This document shows, one piece after another, positions 24,687-35,800 of a stretch of DNA of 64,000 nucleotides. Made by a program: the position numbers and the translations under genes. The number at the start of each line of letters is the position of its first letter. Position 1 is the first letter of the stretch. The DNA is from Monilinia fructicola (lineage: Eukaryota; Ascomycota; Leotiomycetes; Helotiales; Sclerotiniaceae): positions 2,953,501 through 3,017,500 of the forward strand of contig VICG01000001.1 of the NCBI GenBank assembly GCA_008692225.1, in the 5' to 3' direction. The notes under the pieces were generated by a model. It saw only the letters and a program-made list of their open reading frames with translations. It ran no database searches and was not told the DNA's origin.

Positions 24687-27600
24687 CTAGTCAACATCCA
24701 TCGGACTAGTTTCCTCTACGGGTACCTCTGTAGAAGGTATCCTATCTCTCAACCATGCAAGCGTAGCTTCTGTACCTTTCTCCAGAATCGTGTATTTTGG
24801 CACACGGAAACGGTTTCCACTTACATCTAGAGTATGTAGACCATCTGGTCCACCCAAAAGTCCAATGCGCGAGTTCAGACTGTTTATTTCATTGCTACTG
24901 CAATCCAGCAGTCTTAGACCCCGAACTGCTTCCGGCATCAACTCACGGATTGTGTTGTTAGATGCCAGCAGGAAGATCAAGCTTGGGAAGTGGGGCTTTA
25001 AAACAGGCAGCGACGTTAGACGATTGAAACTGATATCGAGCTTCTCTAATCTAGGGGCTTGTAAATGTTGTATCAATGGTTGCAAGGAGTTGAAAGTATT
25101 GGAGCTAAGGTTCAACTCCTTCAGTGCAGGTAATTCCAAGTCATCCTTCAGGAATGTGTGTCGCTTGTCAATTCATTGTGAGCAATGCTCAAGGAGGTGA
25201 GGGTGGATGCAAAGAAAGCAATAGAGGTAGGTATCTCCTTGAATTGATTGTGTTGCAAGTGTAAGATTTTGATGGTCTCGTGTGCAGCAATTTCTGCAGC
25301 AATCACTGGATTGAGGGAGTGCGAAGATGTGCTAGATCGATCAAGAATCCCTCCTGTTTTGACGGGCCAATGAGAAGACGATGGTCGACTTGAAGTGCTT
25401 GGTGTGGTTGGCTCGGATAAAAAACCCATCTTTCTCTTGCTCGGCTGGCGTAATTCGGGCTCGCAGGACATTCTTCAAGTCTTCGGTAGACATCGCTGAG
25501 AATTTCTTTTCTCTTAATGGATTACCACTGATTCGGAAGATGTCAAGGCTTTCCATTCTACCAAGTCTATCATCCAGAATTTTGATGTTGTTGCCGCTGA
25601 AATTGACATTTTTTAACATTGGGAAGGTCGACAAAACCAACTGGTAGCTCGGAAAGGTTGTTGTCCTCGGCTGTAAGTGTACGTAGAGATACCCATGAAG
25701 TCAAGTCGGGAAAACTTGCAATACGGTTTGAGGAGCAGCTCAGCTGATGAAGTGAAGGAAGTTCAAGTTCTGATTCACATATAGCAGTGATAGCATTGCT
25801 AGTGACATCCAAAACTTGAAGTTGTGATAACCTTTCAATGTCTCCAGTAACCAGGGTACCAGCGAGGCCGTTCTTGACAGCTATCAGCTCGATAAGGGGC
25901 AGGCGGCTGAGAATTTCAAAAGGCAGTGATTGGAATCTATTCTCAGTGATATTAAGGACCCTCAGCCTTTCCAACTGACCAAAATTTTCCGGAAATGTAT
26001 CGAGAGCGTTCCGTTGTAGCTCTAAAACCTCGAGATTTTTCAAGTTTTCAATATCTGGACTGAGAGTTCCATAGAGTCCGTTGCTTGCTATTTTGAGATC
26101 CCGCAAAGATGTTATTTGTGTAACGATTTGGAGGCATTCGTTCCCCAACTTATTGTTCGACTGTCCAATTTTAGCAATCAACCATTCAATATAACATTTT
26201 TTTGATTTAGTAGCTTACCAGATTCAAAGATGTCAAGAGCTCAAGTCTACGTAAACCCATAGGAATCTCTTTCAGGAGGTTACCGTGGAGGTCCAGCGTC
26301 TCGAGGCCACCAAATTGGTTGCCCGTGAAATCTTCGTCTTCCATGGCCTCACGTGGGTCGATATCCGGGAAGATTGTATCATCAAGTTTCTCAAACTCAT
26401 TGTCAGCTGCAATGAATCTCGTTAAATCGACAGCTTCGGCCCAAGATCCACCCTGATCGCCGAGGGTATCAAGGTTATACATGGTCATGACCTCCTCGGG
26501 CATTTCTTTGAGACCCATAGCAGCGATATTAAGACGTCCATCGGTGCGTGCAGCAGCAATTCGTTTGCGTAGGAGGCCCTTGCTCGCGTTTGGATCGACT
26601 CTTTGATTGAAAGGATCATCTGAAAGACCGAAATCAAATGCCGCTGTGGGGATTACAGGCACCTCGTCATAGTTGCTCGCAGCACTTGAGTTTGCCGCTG
26701 CTCGCTTTGCCGCTTTAGCTTTCGCAATCTGGTCTCTAAGAGATGAAGAAGATTTTGGCGCGCTACGGATTCTCCTGTCTTCTCGGATTTGGCTGTAGCG
26801 TCACTAACAGATCTGTGAGGGATACTCTTGAAGTTTATTGACCTCTTCCTGTTAACAAAACCGATGTTTCCCTTGTCGACTGACTTTTCTATAGCATCTT
26901 CAGTAGGAGCCGATGTGACCGATTTGGAAGGAATATCCTTGAAGTTCATTGACTTCTTCCTCGTAACAAAGTCAATACTGTCAGTGTCAAACGATTGGTC
27001 CATTGAAGGCATTGATGGCTTGCGAAATAGACCAGTCATTGAGGCGCGCTCCTTCACAGACCGTGCACTGAACGTCTTGCTACCAGATTTAATAGTGGGG
27101 AGCTTTTCTGGTTTTATTGGGCTTGGAGACCTCTGCAGAGCATTGCCGGGTGACGGAAGCTGTGCGATACTTCCGGGGCTGAAGCTGCTTCGCACCGTTG
27201 GCGTCTTGAGCGTCTTTTCGGGACTTGGCCGCTTCATTGGCGTGGAAGCCTGGTAGCTTGTGGGCGGGGGTCGGAAGGTACCCGAAGATGATCGGAAGTC
27301 GGGGATGGATTGCCTAGAGTCTGCCCTTGATGTCGGTCTTGAGCTGGCAGAGCGGCGGGATGGTGGTCTCATAGACCCGTCATTTTGGTAACTGGACCCA
27401 GGTCTGGATGACGAACTTGCGCGAGATACGGAGCGTTGAGGAGTCTGAGAAACAAAAAAGTTCGACTGTCTTCTTCGAGCTGCTGGCGATGGGGGAATAT
27501 GCTGCAGTGTTTCCATTGTTCGTTCGGATAATGAAGGTCGAGAAACCGAGCTCTCACTAATGCCCCCTTCATCATCAGATATAACTGGAGAGAATCTGTG

Positions 27601-27939
27601 TCCCTTGACATCCTCCTCCTCACTCGAAATTGGTCGGAACTCTTCTTCGTCCACCGTTTGAGGTTTTTGAAAGGAACTATTGCTTATTCTTCGCTGTATT
27701 GGTCGCGGATGTAGGCGACTAGCAGCGGGTGCTTTGATACGCTGTCTCGGAGGTATTGAGGAAGATAATTGATCTCTCGATGGAGCGCTTCGTAAGCGTG
27801 GGTTGACAATCGTATTCGTAGGTCGGAGTAGATGCTGCTGCTGCTGCTGCAGATTTTCTTTTGAGGCTGAGGGTCTTGGAAGACGTGAAGGTCTAGGTAG
27901 ACCAGATGGTCTTGGTTTGTTGACTGTAGTGTTGTCCAT
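24687..27939 (-). CDS. Leucine-rich repeat protein (LRRC40-like) with long disordered N terminus, four apparent frameshifts
   Basis: The start is the ATG at 27939. About 420 residues are basic and Ser/Pro/Arg rich, opening with PSGLPRPSRLPRPSASKENL and including two copies of FVxRKxSxNFKxIP. A helix (RDQIAKAKAAKRAAA) precedes DPFNQRVDPNASKGLLRKRI, after which canonical LRRs begin (LETLDLHGNLLKEIP, LEVLELQRNALDTFP, LQVLDVTSNAITAI, LKELNLSSNTFNSLQ, LEKLDISFNRLTSLP). A 57-bp intron (26218-26161, GTAAGC...GGACAG) lies within the repeats. The C terminus is YTILEKGTEATLAWLRDRIP, as in other ascomycete members. Frame changes are required near 26770-26780, at T6 25609-25614, at A6 25419-25424, and in the TGTGTGT tract at 25155-25161 (two extra bases). 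Corrected length is about 1060 residues. LRRs usually mediate protein binding; the partner is unknown. Confidence 0.85.
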
Positions 27940-30335
27940 GATTGCGATTGTGCCCGAAGAAGTAGTATTATGTTCAATAATTAATCATACCTTTCCGAAG
28001 CTTCTTGAATTCTCATCAAAACAAAGATGATGCTCAAATGAAAATAAATAAACGCAGTTTCCAAGTAAACAAACGAAAGCTTTGCAGAACAGGAAAGGGA
28101 ATACCGAAGCTTTAACTACCTTCTTCACGATAGTAGCAGTCAATGGAACGTTAAAGATAGTTTTTGTCTGTCATTCAATGAATAGGTAATTGATTGTGTG
28201 ACCGTGTTAAGAGCTGCTTTTAAAGCGGATCACTTATTTGAAGCTCATTTCCCAGTCGCCCGCCCAGTCGCCCAGTCGCCCACTTGCCCAGTCGCCATCC
28301 ACAGAAGCAAAGCACAACTCTTCGGTGACCTGGGTGTTTTAGGTGTTTTGGGTATTTTATCATTGATTAGGAGAACTGATGGCCCTGGTGGGGGGGATTA
28401 TTATTTTGATATTAGGTTAGGCTGATGGATATATGTACAGGGTTCATACAGTAAGGTTCTTCCGTTCACAATTTAGGATCTACTCTGTACTGTAATATTT
28501 ATAATACTCCCATCCAATGCTTATACAGTACAGGAGTTTGTTTAGGAGACCTGAATAGACAGATACAGTAGCTGTCTGAGCTTAAGGGAAAAGATACTGT
28601 AAAGAGGAAGATGATGAAAGATGGATGGATGGATGGATGGATGGATGGATGGATGGATGGATGGATGGATGGATGGATGGATGGATGGATGGATGGATGG
28701 ATCAATCATGACTGGGATAGAAAGGGTGGAGGGTGGATGATACTTAGATGGTAGATGATAGATGGTAGATGATAGATGGTAGATGGTAGATAGATAGATG
28801 AGAGATGATGATTGATCAGAATGTTTGATACGGTAGGGATGGGTTGATGGGTTGATAGATTGATGATCGGTTAATAAGGGATGATGGTTGCTATCGTTAC
28901 TGCTAGGGAGGTCCACAGGTAGCAGGTATAGTAGCACCTACTCTGTACAGTACAGTACTGTCGGTATTGTTATCAACAATCTTATATTATTTGGCCCATG
29001 GATGGATACAAGAACAGATCCGTCCACGGTTTCTGAGAAAGCAGGCCATATCAATATTATCATGTTGTTCATTTATACATCCAGACTGTAACCTTAGATA
29101 CCCGTGGACATATATGCATTCATGGATACATACTAGGTCCATTCATTCATAGGTACTAGTACATACATTCATACTATCTTAAGTATGGATACTACTGTAC
29201 AATATTATCTATTATATTATCGTAAACACTTAAGCACCTCATCTAAACAGTATGGAATAAAGTAAATGCAGAGTAGATAATTAATTCCTTTTTATCCTTT
29301 TTATTATTTGATGCTTGTTTTTTGTTTATTTAATTTAACCAAAGCTTTGACTCTGATATAAATACTGTGACAGTAAATAATAAATAAAATCTTACAGAGG
29401 ACTGTACTGCGTACTGCGTACAGTGTAGATCGGCCAGCCTCAATTTATTCAGCCTCCCCCTTCCTCAGCCTCACCTTATTATACTTGCATTACATTATAT
29501 AACTAGTACTCCGTACTGTATTCAGCCCTTCACGTTTCTTCCCCACTCACATGATCATCGACCCTCGATCATCGATCATCACCTTAGCAACCAAGCGCTA
29601 TTCTGCTTTACCTTGCTTGCTTTATTCCTTTACTGACTTTACTTCACTCTATTCCTTTACTAGGTACGGGCATCTTCCCCAGCCATTCCTGCAAAAGATT
29701 GTCGAAACAATATCCAGCCCTCTCTTATCATACACATGATTCATTTATACTAAAGTACATACCTACATACCTAGGTATACATCCATACTCCATACTCCAT
29801 ACTCATACATCCATACATCCATACATAACTTCTAGTTTACATCATAACATATCAATCATATCTTCTGAGTAAATCTATCTCATCGCCCATCCCAACACAT
29901 ACAACAATTGCGGAAACATATTCATATTGATCGCACTTGCATTGCGATCGCATTTGCAACCTCAATATACTAATACAAATTACATCACACCTTTGTCTCG
30001 TGGGCATTGCGCAAAAGGCGCATCGATCGCAATATCATCAATCCACCAGAATACCTGCCCTCCTTTCCTCCACTCGGTGCGCCTGGTTCTCAGTACCTAT
30101 TCTTCTGCGAATCCGAAGTGGAAGTCAATCGGCGATTCTCCGACTTCATACGCCAATTTTATCGTTCCTCAGTTCAAGCGAAAGATTGGAATTTAGTAAT
30201 ACGCCATGAGTCGTGTATCTACTACTACTCACATTTGCTAATATTCCATAAGAAAATCTCTTTCCTCTATTCAATATTCACATCTGGATCCATCCCACAT
30301 TATCAATATCAACACCAACATCAACATCAATAACC
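27940..30335. other. Intergenic region between diverging genes, repeat-rich
   Basis: About 2.4 kb between the LRR gene start (-) and the coiled-coil protein start (+). Open frames here are short or arise from the ATGG repeat. It holds a TACTCCGTA motif at 29507 and the palindrome ATACCTAGGTAT at 29767. Confidence 0.6.
28619..28702. repeat. (ATGG)n tetranucleotide repeat
   Basis: About twenty perfect GATG units, followed at 28740-28800 by degenerate GATGGTA/GATGATA units. Confidence 0.95.
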
Positions 30336-31961
30336 ATGGCTTCTGCTAGCTCATGCGACGATATTACAACCCCCGTCGATCCTTCTGGTACCCCTCAACT
30401 CACTCAAAGTCTCACCCCCGCGCAACATGATGCCCCGCGTCGCTTGCCTTCGCCATCCACCATGCTAGCTCCAAATCCCCATGAGAGTGACAGAGAACCA
30501 ACTTCAAACATGTCTTTAGCAGACATTGTGAGACATCATCTCGATGTTAGTCAGCATATGTCACCTCCAATGATCCCTCCACTGTCATCCCAACTGTCGA
30601 ACACTCGACAATTGCTCTCAAATCGAAAAGCCACAGCAACAACCCCATCTTCTGTAGGGTCGCCTCCTGTCGCAGATCCAAACCGAATCAAAACGGCTAC
30701 GGTTACTGGTATCACCCGCCCACCAACTGCCCAGGAGATTGCCGAGGCTTCTCCAGAGGAGAAGGTTGAAATGATACAGAGGCTGATTGCCGATAATAGC
30801 AAGCTGGACAATGCCGTTCGAGAATCTCGCATGGAACAGGCACATTACAAATTGCAAAATACACTCTTGACCTTGGAGTCTGAAGAAGCTATTAAGCATT
30901 TGGAAGCAGAAAATGAATTGACTCGTCGGGAAGTACAAGTCTTGCAACTCGCATACCAGGGACGAGCTGATCCCCATGCACCAAGTCCAGAGTATGTTGC
31001 GAAGCTCAGAAACATCTGCAGGAACCTGGAAACGGAGAATGTAACTATCAGACGTCGTCTTGAAAGGGCCAAGAAAGTAATAGAGGCAAAGGAAGATCAA
31101 TTGGAGGCTGCTAAAGATGCAAACCATCGTCTCATGCAGCGTATTCGTGAGAATAGAGAGCATATCAACATCATGCGTAGCCCAGGTGGTATGTTTCATG
31201 TTTCGACACCGAAACTATCACACAACAGTTACCCAGCCACTCCACAACAATATCGCAGAACACCACGCCAGACCCCCGTAGCCAGTCGCTCAATCCGTGA
31301 ATCCCACGAACATGGCCAGGAACCTGGATTTGCTGCCCTCTTAGCTGCTGCTCACCACGAAAATAGTAGTGCTCCGACCACTCCTCTCATCAGCCATCGT
31401 CATGGCCCACACACTCCAATTCATAAACACAGTCGTGGCGTTCAATCACTCTCTTCATTGCCTACTACGCCTCCTTCGGCTCGTCCCGGAACTGCCAATT
31501 CAACACTTCTTCCTTCCGCGCAATTCATTCCACACAGTGCCACTCGATCCGCTTACACCAACAGTACATCAAATATGCCCCCTCGTCGACGTCGGCGGGA
31601 AAGTCGCGACAGCACTATTTCAGCCGAGGATGCCGAAGAGTTCAACCGCGCTCGGTATGAAGAACATAGACGAGGAGAAGCTCAAGAAATTCAAGAGAGT
31701 CAAGCCGCCCAGAGTGCGAACGAAATGCTACGCGCTGACCCCCGCGAATCATTCGAGATTGCAGCTTCGAGAACCAACACTCCAAATCCTGTCACAGCAA
31801 AGAGTGAACTTCTTCAGTCCAAGATATGGGGAGCTGTAACTAAGTCAGTGGTGGAGAAGAGAAAACGGGATGATTTCCGTGGCGTTGATCATTCCAACAA
31901 GAAACCCAGAGCTTCAGGGCATATTGGCTTAGGTATTGGTTACGAGACTTCCCAATTTTAA
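30336..31961 (+). CDS. Conserved ascomycete coiled-coil protein, function unknown
   Basis: An intact single-exon gene of 541 residues; the start ATG at 30336 has a good context (ACCATGG). Residues 1-130 are Pro/Ser/Thr rich with an NMSLADIVRHHLDVS element. Residues about 135-285 form a long coiled coil (EKVEMIQRLIADNSKLDNAV, then EEAIKHLEAENELTRREVQV and LETENVTIRRRLERAKKVIE). The C-terminal half is low complexity with PPRRRRRESRDS and ends in a conserved-looking block, KSELLQSKIWGAVTKSVVEK followed by KRKRDDF, plausibly a nuclear localisation signal. No catalytic motif is visible. A structural or chromatin/transcription-associated role would fit but is not demonstrated. It is divergent from the LRR gene, 2.4 kb away. 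Confidence 0.85.
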   Translation: MASASSCDDITTPVDPSGTPQLTQSLTPAQHDAPRRLPSPSTMLAPNPHESDREPTSNMSLADIVRHHLDVSQHMSPPMIPPLSSQLSNTRQLLSNRKATATTPSSVGSPPVADPNRIKTATVTGITRPPTAQEIAEASPEEKVEMIQRLIADNSKLDNAVRESRMEQAHYKLQNTLLTLESEEAIKHLEAENELTRREVQVLQLAYQGRADPHAPSPEYVAKLRNICRNLETENVTIRRRLERAKKVIEAKEDQLEAAKDANHRLMQRIRENREHINIMRSPGGMFHVSTPKLSHNSYPATPQQYRRTPRQTPVASRSIRESHEHGQEPGFAALLAAAHHENSSAPTTPLISHRHGPHTPIHKHSRGVQSLSSLPTTPPSARPGTANSTLLPSAQFIPHSATRSAYTNSTSNMPPRRRRRESRDSTISAEDAEEFNRARYEEHRRGEAQEIQESQAAQSANEMLRADPRESFEIAASRTNTPNPVTAKSELLQSKIWGAVTKSVVEKRKRDDFRGVDHSNKKPRASGHIGLGIGYETSQF

Positions 31962-33281
31962 AGTCCAGTTCTTTGACGGCCTTTATGTTGTGTAAAGTGA
32001 TTTGTTCATTGGCAAGTTTGTTCACGATGGAAAGTCTATACAGTTGTCTTTATTTCCCGACCACTTGCTGCTCCTCTCTAGACTACAGCAATAGAAGGCT
32101 AATGTATCAGCATCATCTCTACTTTAAAGATCAATATCTTCTATTTACATCATGAACTTTTCTTTTCATTTTTTGGATGAGAGGTAAAGTAAAGACAAAT
32201 TTACAGAACTTTTACTTGGCCAATAAAAACTTGATCACTTACCAATGCCTTTTAAATCCATATGACTTTATGTGACTCCAACTTGATAGCCTAAGCTATT
32301 GCAGCCCAATCCTCATATATTCATCACTTGTATTACTGCTGCCTTTGGGCTAATTTGTCAGAGTAAAGTAAGCGTCTAAAGGTCTCCAGAGTCTCTCCCC
32401 AGCCATGTATGCGTAGTTACCGATGCTGTCAAGGAATATTGGTAAACAGATGTGGTAGTACTTGAAGTTCTACGTATCTTGATATCCTGACGAGACTCGA
32501 CCATTCGTTTCGAGCAAGGCATTCCGTTATTCAGTGATTAGGAACTACTTCTCCCAGCTGTCATATCATGGGAGCCATGTTAGATTTGTGAGTAGGAAGG
32601 CCGGGGCTTCTTGATAAATCTAATGAAGCTTTTTACTCTCCGTTTTAATCCTCCTTAACCCCTCCAGGCTTTCAAAGGCTAGTATTTCTCTCTCTGATAT
32701 GGATGCAACAGATGTATTGTTAGGATGCAGCTATTCTCTATCATGAATGTTATCAATTAGTTCGTGGTTCTTCGGCGATAAACAGCTAGATCCACCAGTT
32801 CGATGGAACTAGTGAACGTCAATTTTGTCAGCAACAACGTTAACCGGTCGGTACCCTTACCAAACTAAAATCATCCCCTTTTCCTCAATCGTACGGGGTA
32901 AAGCCATACAGTATTTGAACTTTCACATCTTGTCAAGTTGTCATTCCTGAATCTAGATGCTCAACCATAATCTTACATAGATACTTTCAATTCTATCAAA
33001 ATCGTACGTCAAAATAAAGTATCCGCCATCTTCCCTGTTGATACCCACTTCCTTCCCGTTAGTAGGTATCTTTCAAAACATTATTTACCATCTGTCAGCC
33101 CAACAAAAGCAAAAAACAAAAGTTACAAAACAAGCCTCTGCATTCAGAACCTTGCACCTCGTGTTCCTGTATTACTCTATCGGTAGACGATTGCGAACGA
33201 GGTTGTGGCGCAGTGTTTCTTGGCTCTACGTACCCAAGGCCTCAGAGCTAGATACCTTCACGGGTTTGTAAGATTGCAATC
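31962..33281. other. AT-rich intergenic region, nothing recognised
   Basis: About 1.3 kb between the coiled-coil gene stop and the armadillo gene start, same strand. Only frames below 80 codons occur. It should hold the 3' UTR of the former and the promoter of the latter. Confidence 0.6.
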
Positions 33282-35800
33282 ATGGAGAGCAGAGTAAATA
33301 CTGGCGCGCATGCTGCAAACGAGACGGGCATTGTTAGTTCGACCAGTCTGCTGGATGAGAATTCAAATAATAAGGCACTTTCCACGCTATTGGAAGATGG
33401 GAAGCAGAAGTACAAGCAGTTGACCGAAGAGGAGCAGCGAAATATGTCAACATCTATCTCAGACATTTTTAAGCTAGAGGAGGCTTCGCAGGCAGAAGAA
33501 CCTGATGTGGATGATGAGGTGGTCGACGTAGAGGATAGAGAGAGGAGAACTGAAAGACTGAAGGGGGCATTGGAGACTTTGGCACACTTATGGTGGCAAG
33601 ATTCGGTTTTCATCAATGAGGCTGCAGAGAAACTGGCGGATGGGAGTAGAGATCGTGAGTTACCCCCTGACTTGTAGAAACGCGAAATCACGTGTCGGTT
33701 TTGGTCTCACTTGGCAGCTGTGAGGTGACCAGATAACTCCGGAGGATTAGCTGTGGTAGTCTAGACTCTCTCTAATCTTCAGACAGCTAAATGGAGAGTT
33801 CCTCTTGGAGACTCCGGTATATTGAAGTTTTTTCTTGAACTACTGAAGACACATACTTTGCGCCATGCCCTTAAACTTCAAATTTTACGGTTGGTGGGAA
33901 ACTCTTGTGCAGATACAGGTAAGCTAGCCTTTGTTGTATTGTTTCAATATACTAACATCCGGGGCAGATGAGAATAGGGCCCGTGTTGTTGAATCAAATT
34001 ACATACCCTTGATTGTGATACAGTTATCAAATTCCAACTTACTCGCCTTTGCCATACCCGTTCTTTATAATGTTTGCGTCGATTATGGTCAGTACATTAA
34101 ATCTTTACGTTGGTGTTCAACTACTGACAGTGTTCAGTCCCTGCTCAACAGCAGGCTTCTGGTTCTTATTTAAGCAGAGAACTCATTACACTAATCGCGA
34201 GCCCTCGGTTTAAAGACATTGTACATTTCCTTGGATACATATGTAAATTACTTGACCTACTTATACAGCAACGTAAGCATGCCACATAACTGGGTTCATA
34301 CTGAGACTAACAAATATCAAGCTTCGGAGCCAGGTATGGCACCAGATAATACCCCAATCGTCCTGTTGAGGTTGGCCTCGGACCGTGAAAATCCAGTGGA
34401 CATGGAAGATTACATTGCTCTTGTCAATACTGCTGTGGCATATCTGGGACACGAAAAATTTCAAAAGATATTAGTCCAAACACCTCAGGGCCTCGAAACC
34501 GCCCTAGCTGTCCTCGTTGACTCGTATACACGATTTGATTCTCATCCATCAATTGGCTCCCCGACACCACACGAGGACGATGCAAAGTTGTTGTCGCAAA
34601 TGCGTATCAACCTGAATTCAGCGTTGTCGGACATCTCGGCTTTACCAGAGTTCAAAGAAGCATGCCCAGTTGTGTCGCCATTCTCTTCCTCACTCCGCCG
34701 ATGGTTATCAAGCGAACAGATTCAATTGCAAGTCTGCGCTTGTATAATGCTAGGTAACCTTGCTCGCAATGATGAAGCTTGTGAACTATTCGTACATACG
34801 GCTCGAGTTCACACGCCCCTCATCTCTATACTCAAAAACGTCAATGATTCACAATTACTCCATGCGGCCCTTGGTTTCCTCAAGAATCTGGCCTTACCCA
34901 TCAAAAATAAGGAAGTACTGGGAAGCTCCGGGGTTTTTGAAGTTCTCCCTAGATTGTGGCTTCTCGACATATTACAACCAATCCAGTTATCATCCATATC
35001 TCTTACTCGCCAACTTGTCAATGGTTCCCTTGAAAATGTCAACCGAGTCTGCGCACGCCTCTCAACGGATGAGGATTCACCAGCTCATGAGCGTTCGAAT
35101 CTCTCACTCTTAATTGGCTTGTTCGATCGAACTGATGTAGAACCAATCAAAATGGAAATTTCCCGTCTAATCACCGCTGTATGCCGCGTATTCACAGCCT
35201 ATAAAGGTCGGGCCGGCTGAAGAACTAGATGAAACTCGAAGAAAATTCTTACTTCGGCATCCCGACCTCGGACGACCCTTAAGCTTTATGGTCTCTCAGA
35301 CCAAATGGCCCATTGTCAGAAGCGAAGGATGGTTTGTTTTTGCACTTATGGCTAGGTATCCAGATAGCGCGCAATGCATCAGTGATATGATGCAAGACGT
35401 TGCAGTCTTTCAACCTCTCGTCGAAATGCTCACTGGAAAGCCACTTTTGGACCATAAACCAGCCTCGAAAACCACTTCATCTGATGCCCTGGGCACTGAG
35501 ATTCAAGCTCCCGAGCCCGAACCCGTACAGCCCCATGCACAAGCTGCGGAGATGGCACGTATTGACCGGGAAAATGCTCTAGTGCTTGTGAGTGAGTTGT
35601 TGAAGAATAGGGGGAGCGAGATGGCGGTTATGAGACGCGCACTATTTGAGGATTTGTTGAAGGGAGGTGGAGAGTTAGTTATGAGCTATAGGGAGGGTAA
35701 AGAAGCCAATACACCGGCGGAATGGAGGGAGCCAGATGGGAGTGGTGCGGGATTGAATCTACAGGAGGTGGCAACGGAGAGTATTAGTGAGATTTCATAG
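33282..35800 (+). CDS. Armadillo-type GTPase regulator, SmgGDS (RAP1GDS1)-like, one apparent frameshift
   Basis: Five exons: 33282-33654, 33787-33918, 33968-34087, 34138-34272 and 34322-35800. The start is MESRVNTGAHAANETG. An acidic N-terminal region is followed by armadillo-like helices: LKGALETLAHLWWQDS, KFFLELLKTHTLRHALKLQI, LRLVGNSCADTDENRARVVE, LQVCACIMLGNLARNDEACE and LLHAALGFLKNLALPIKNKE. The motif GN(S/L)..xxN.(R/E)A repeated here is the pattern of SmgGDS family proteins, which act as chaperones or exchange factors for prenylated small GTPases. In exon 5 the frame stops at 35218 unless one A is removed from 35203-35205; it then continues KVGPAEELDETRRKF through FMVSQTKWPIVRSEGWFVFA to SISEIS at 35800. 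Corrected length is about 745 residues, as in filamentous fungi. All four introns have GT-AG ends and preserve the frame, so the model is solid. Confidence 0.85.

Noticed and set aside
28499..28937. 131-codon frame with His-Pro-Ser-Ile repeats
   Set aside because: Pure translation of the ATGG/CCAT microsatellite.
30551..31199. Antisense frames of 93 and 193 codons opposite the coiled-coil gene
   Set aside because: Shadow frames of a long, intact and better-supported plus-strand gene.
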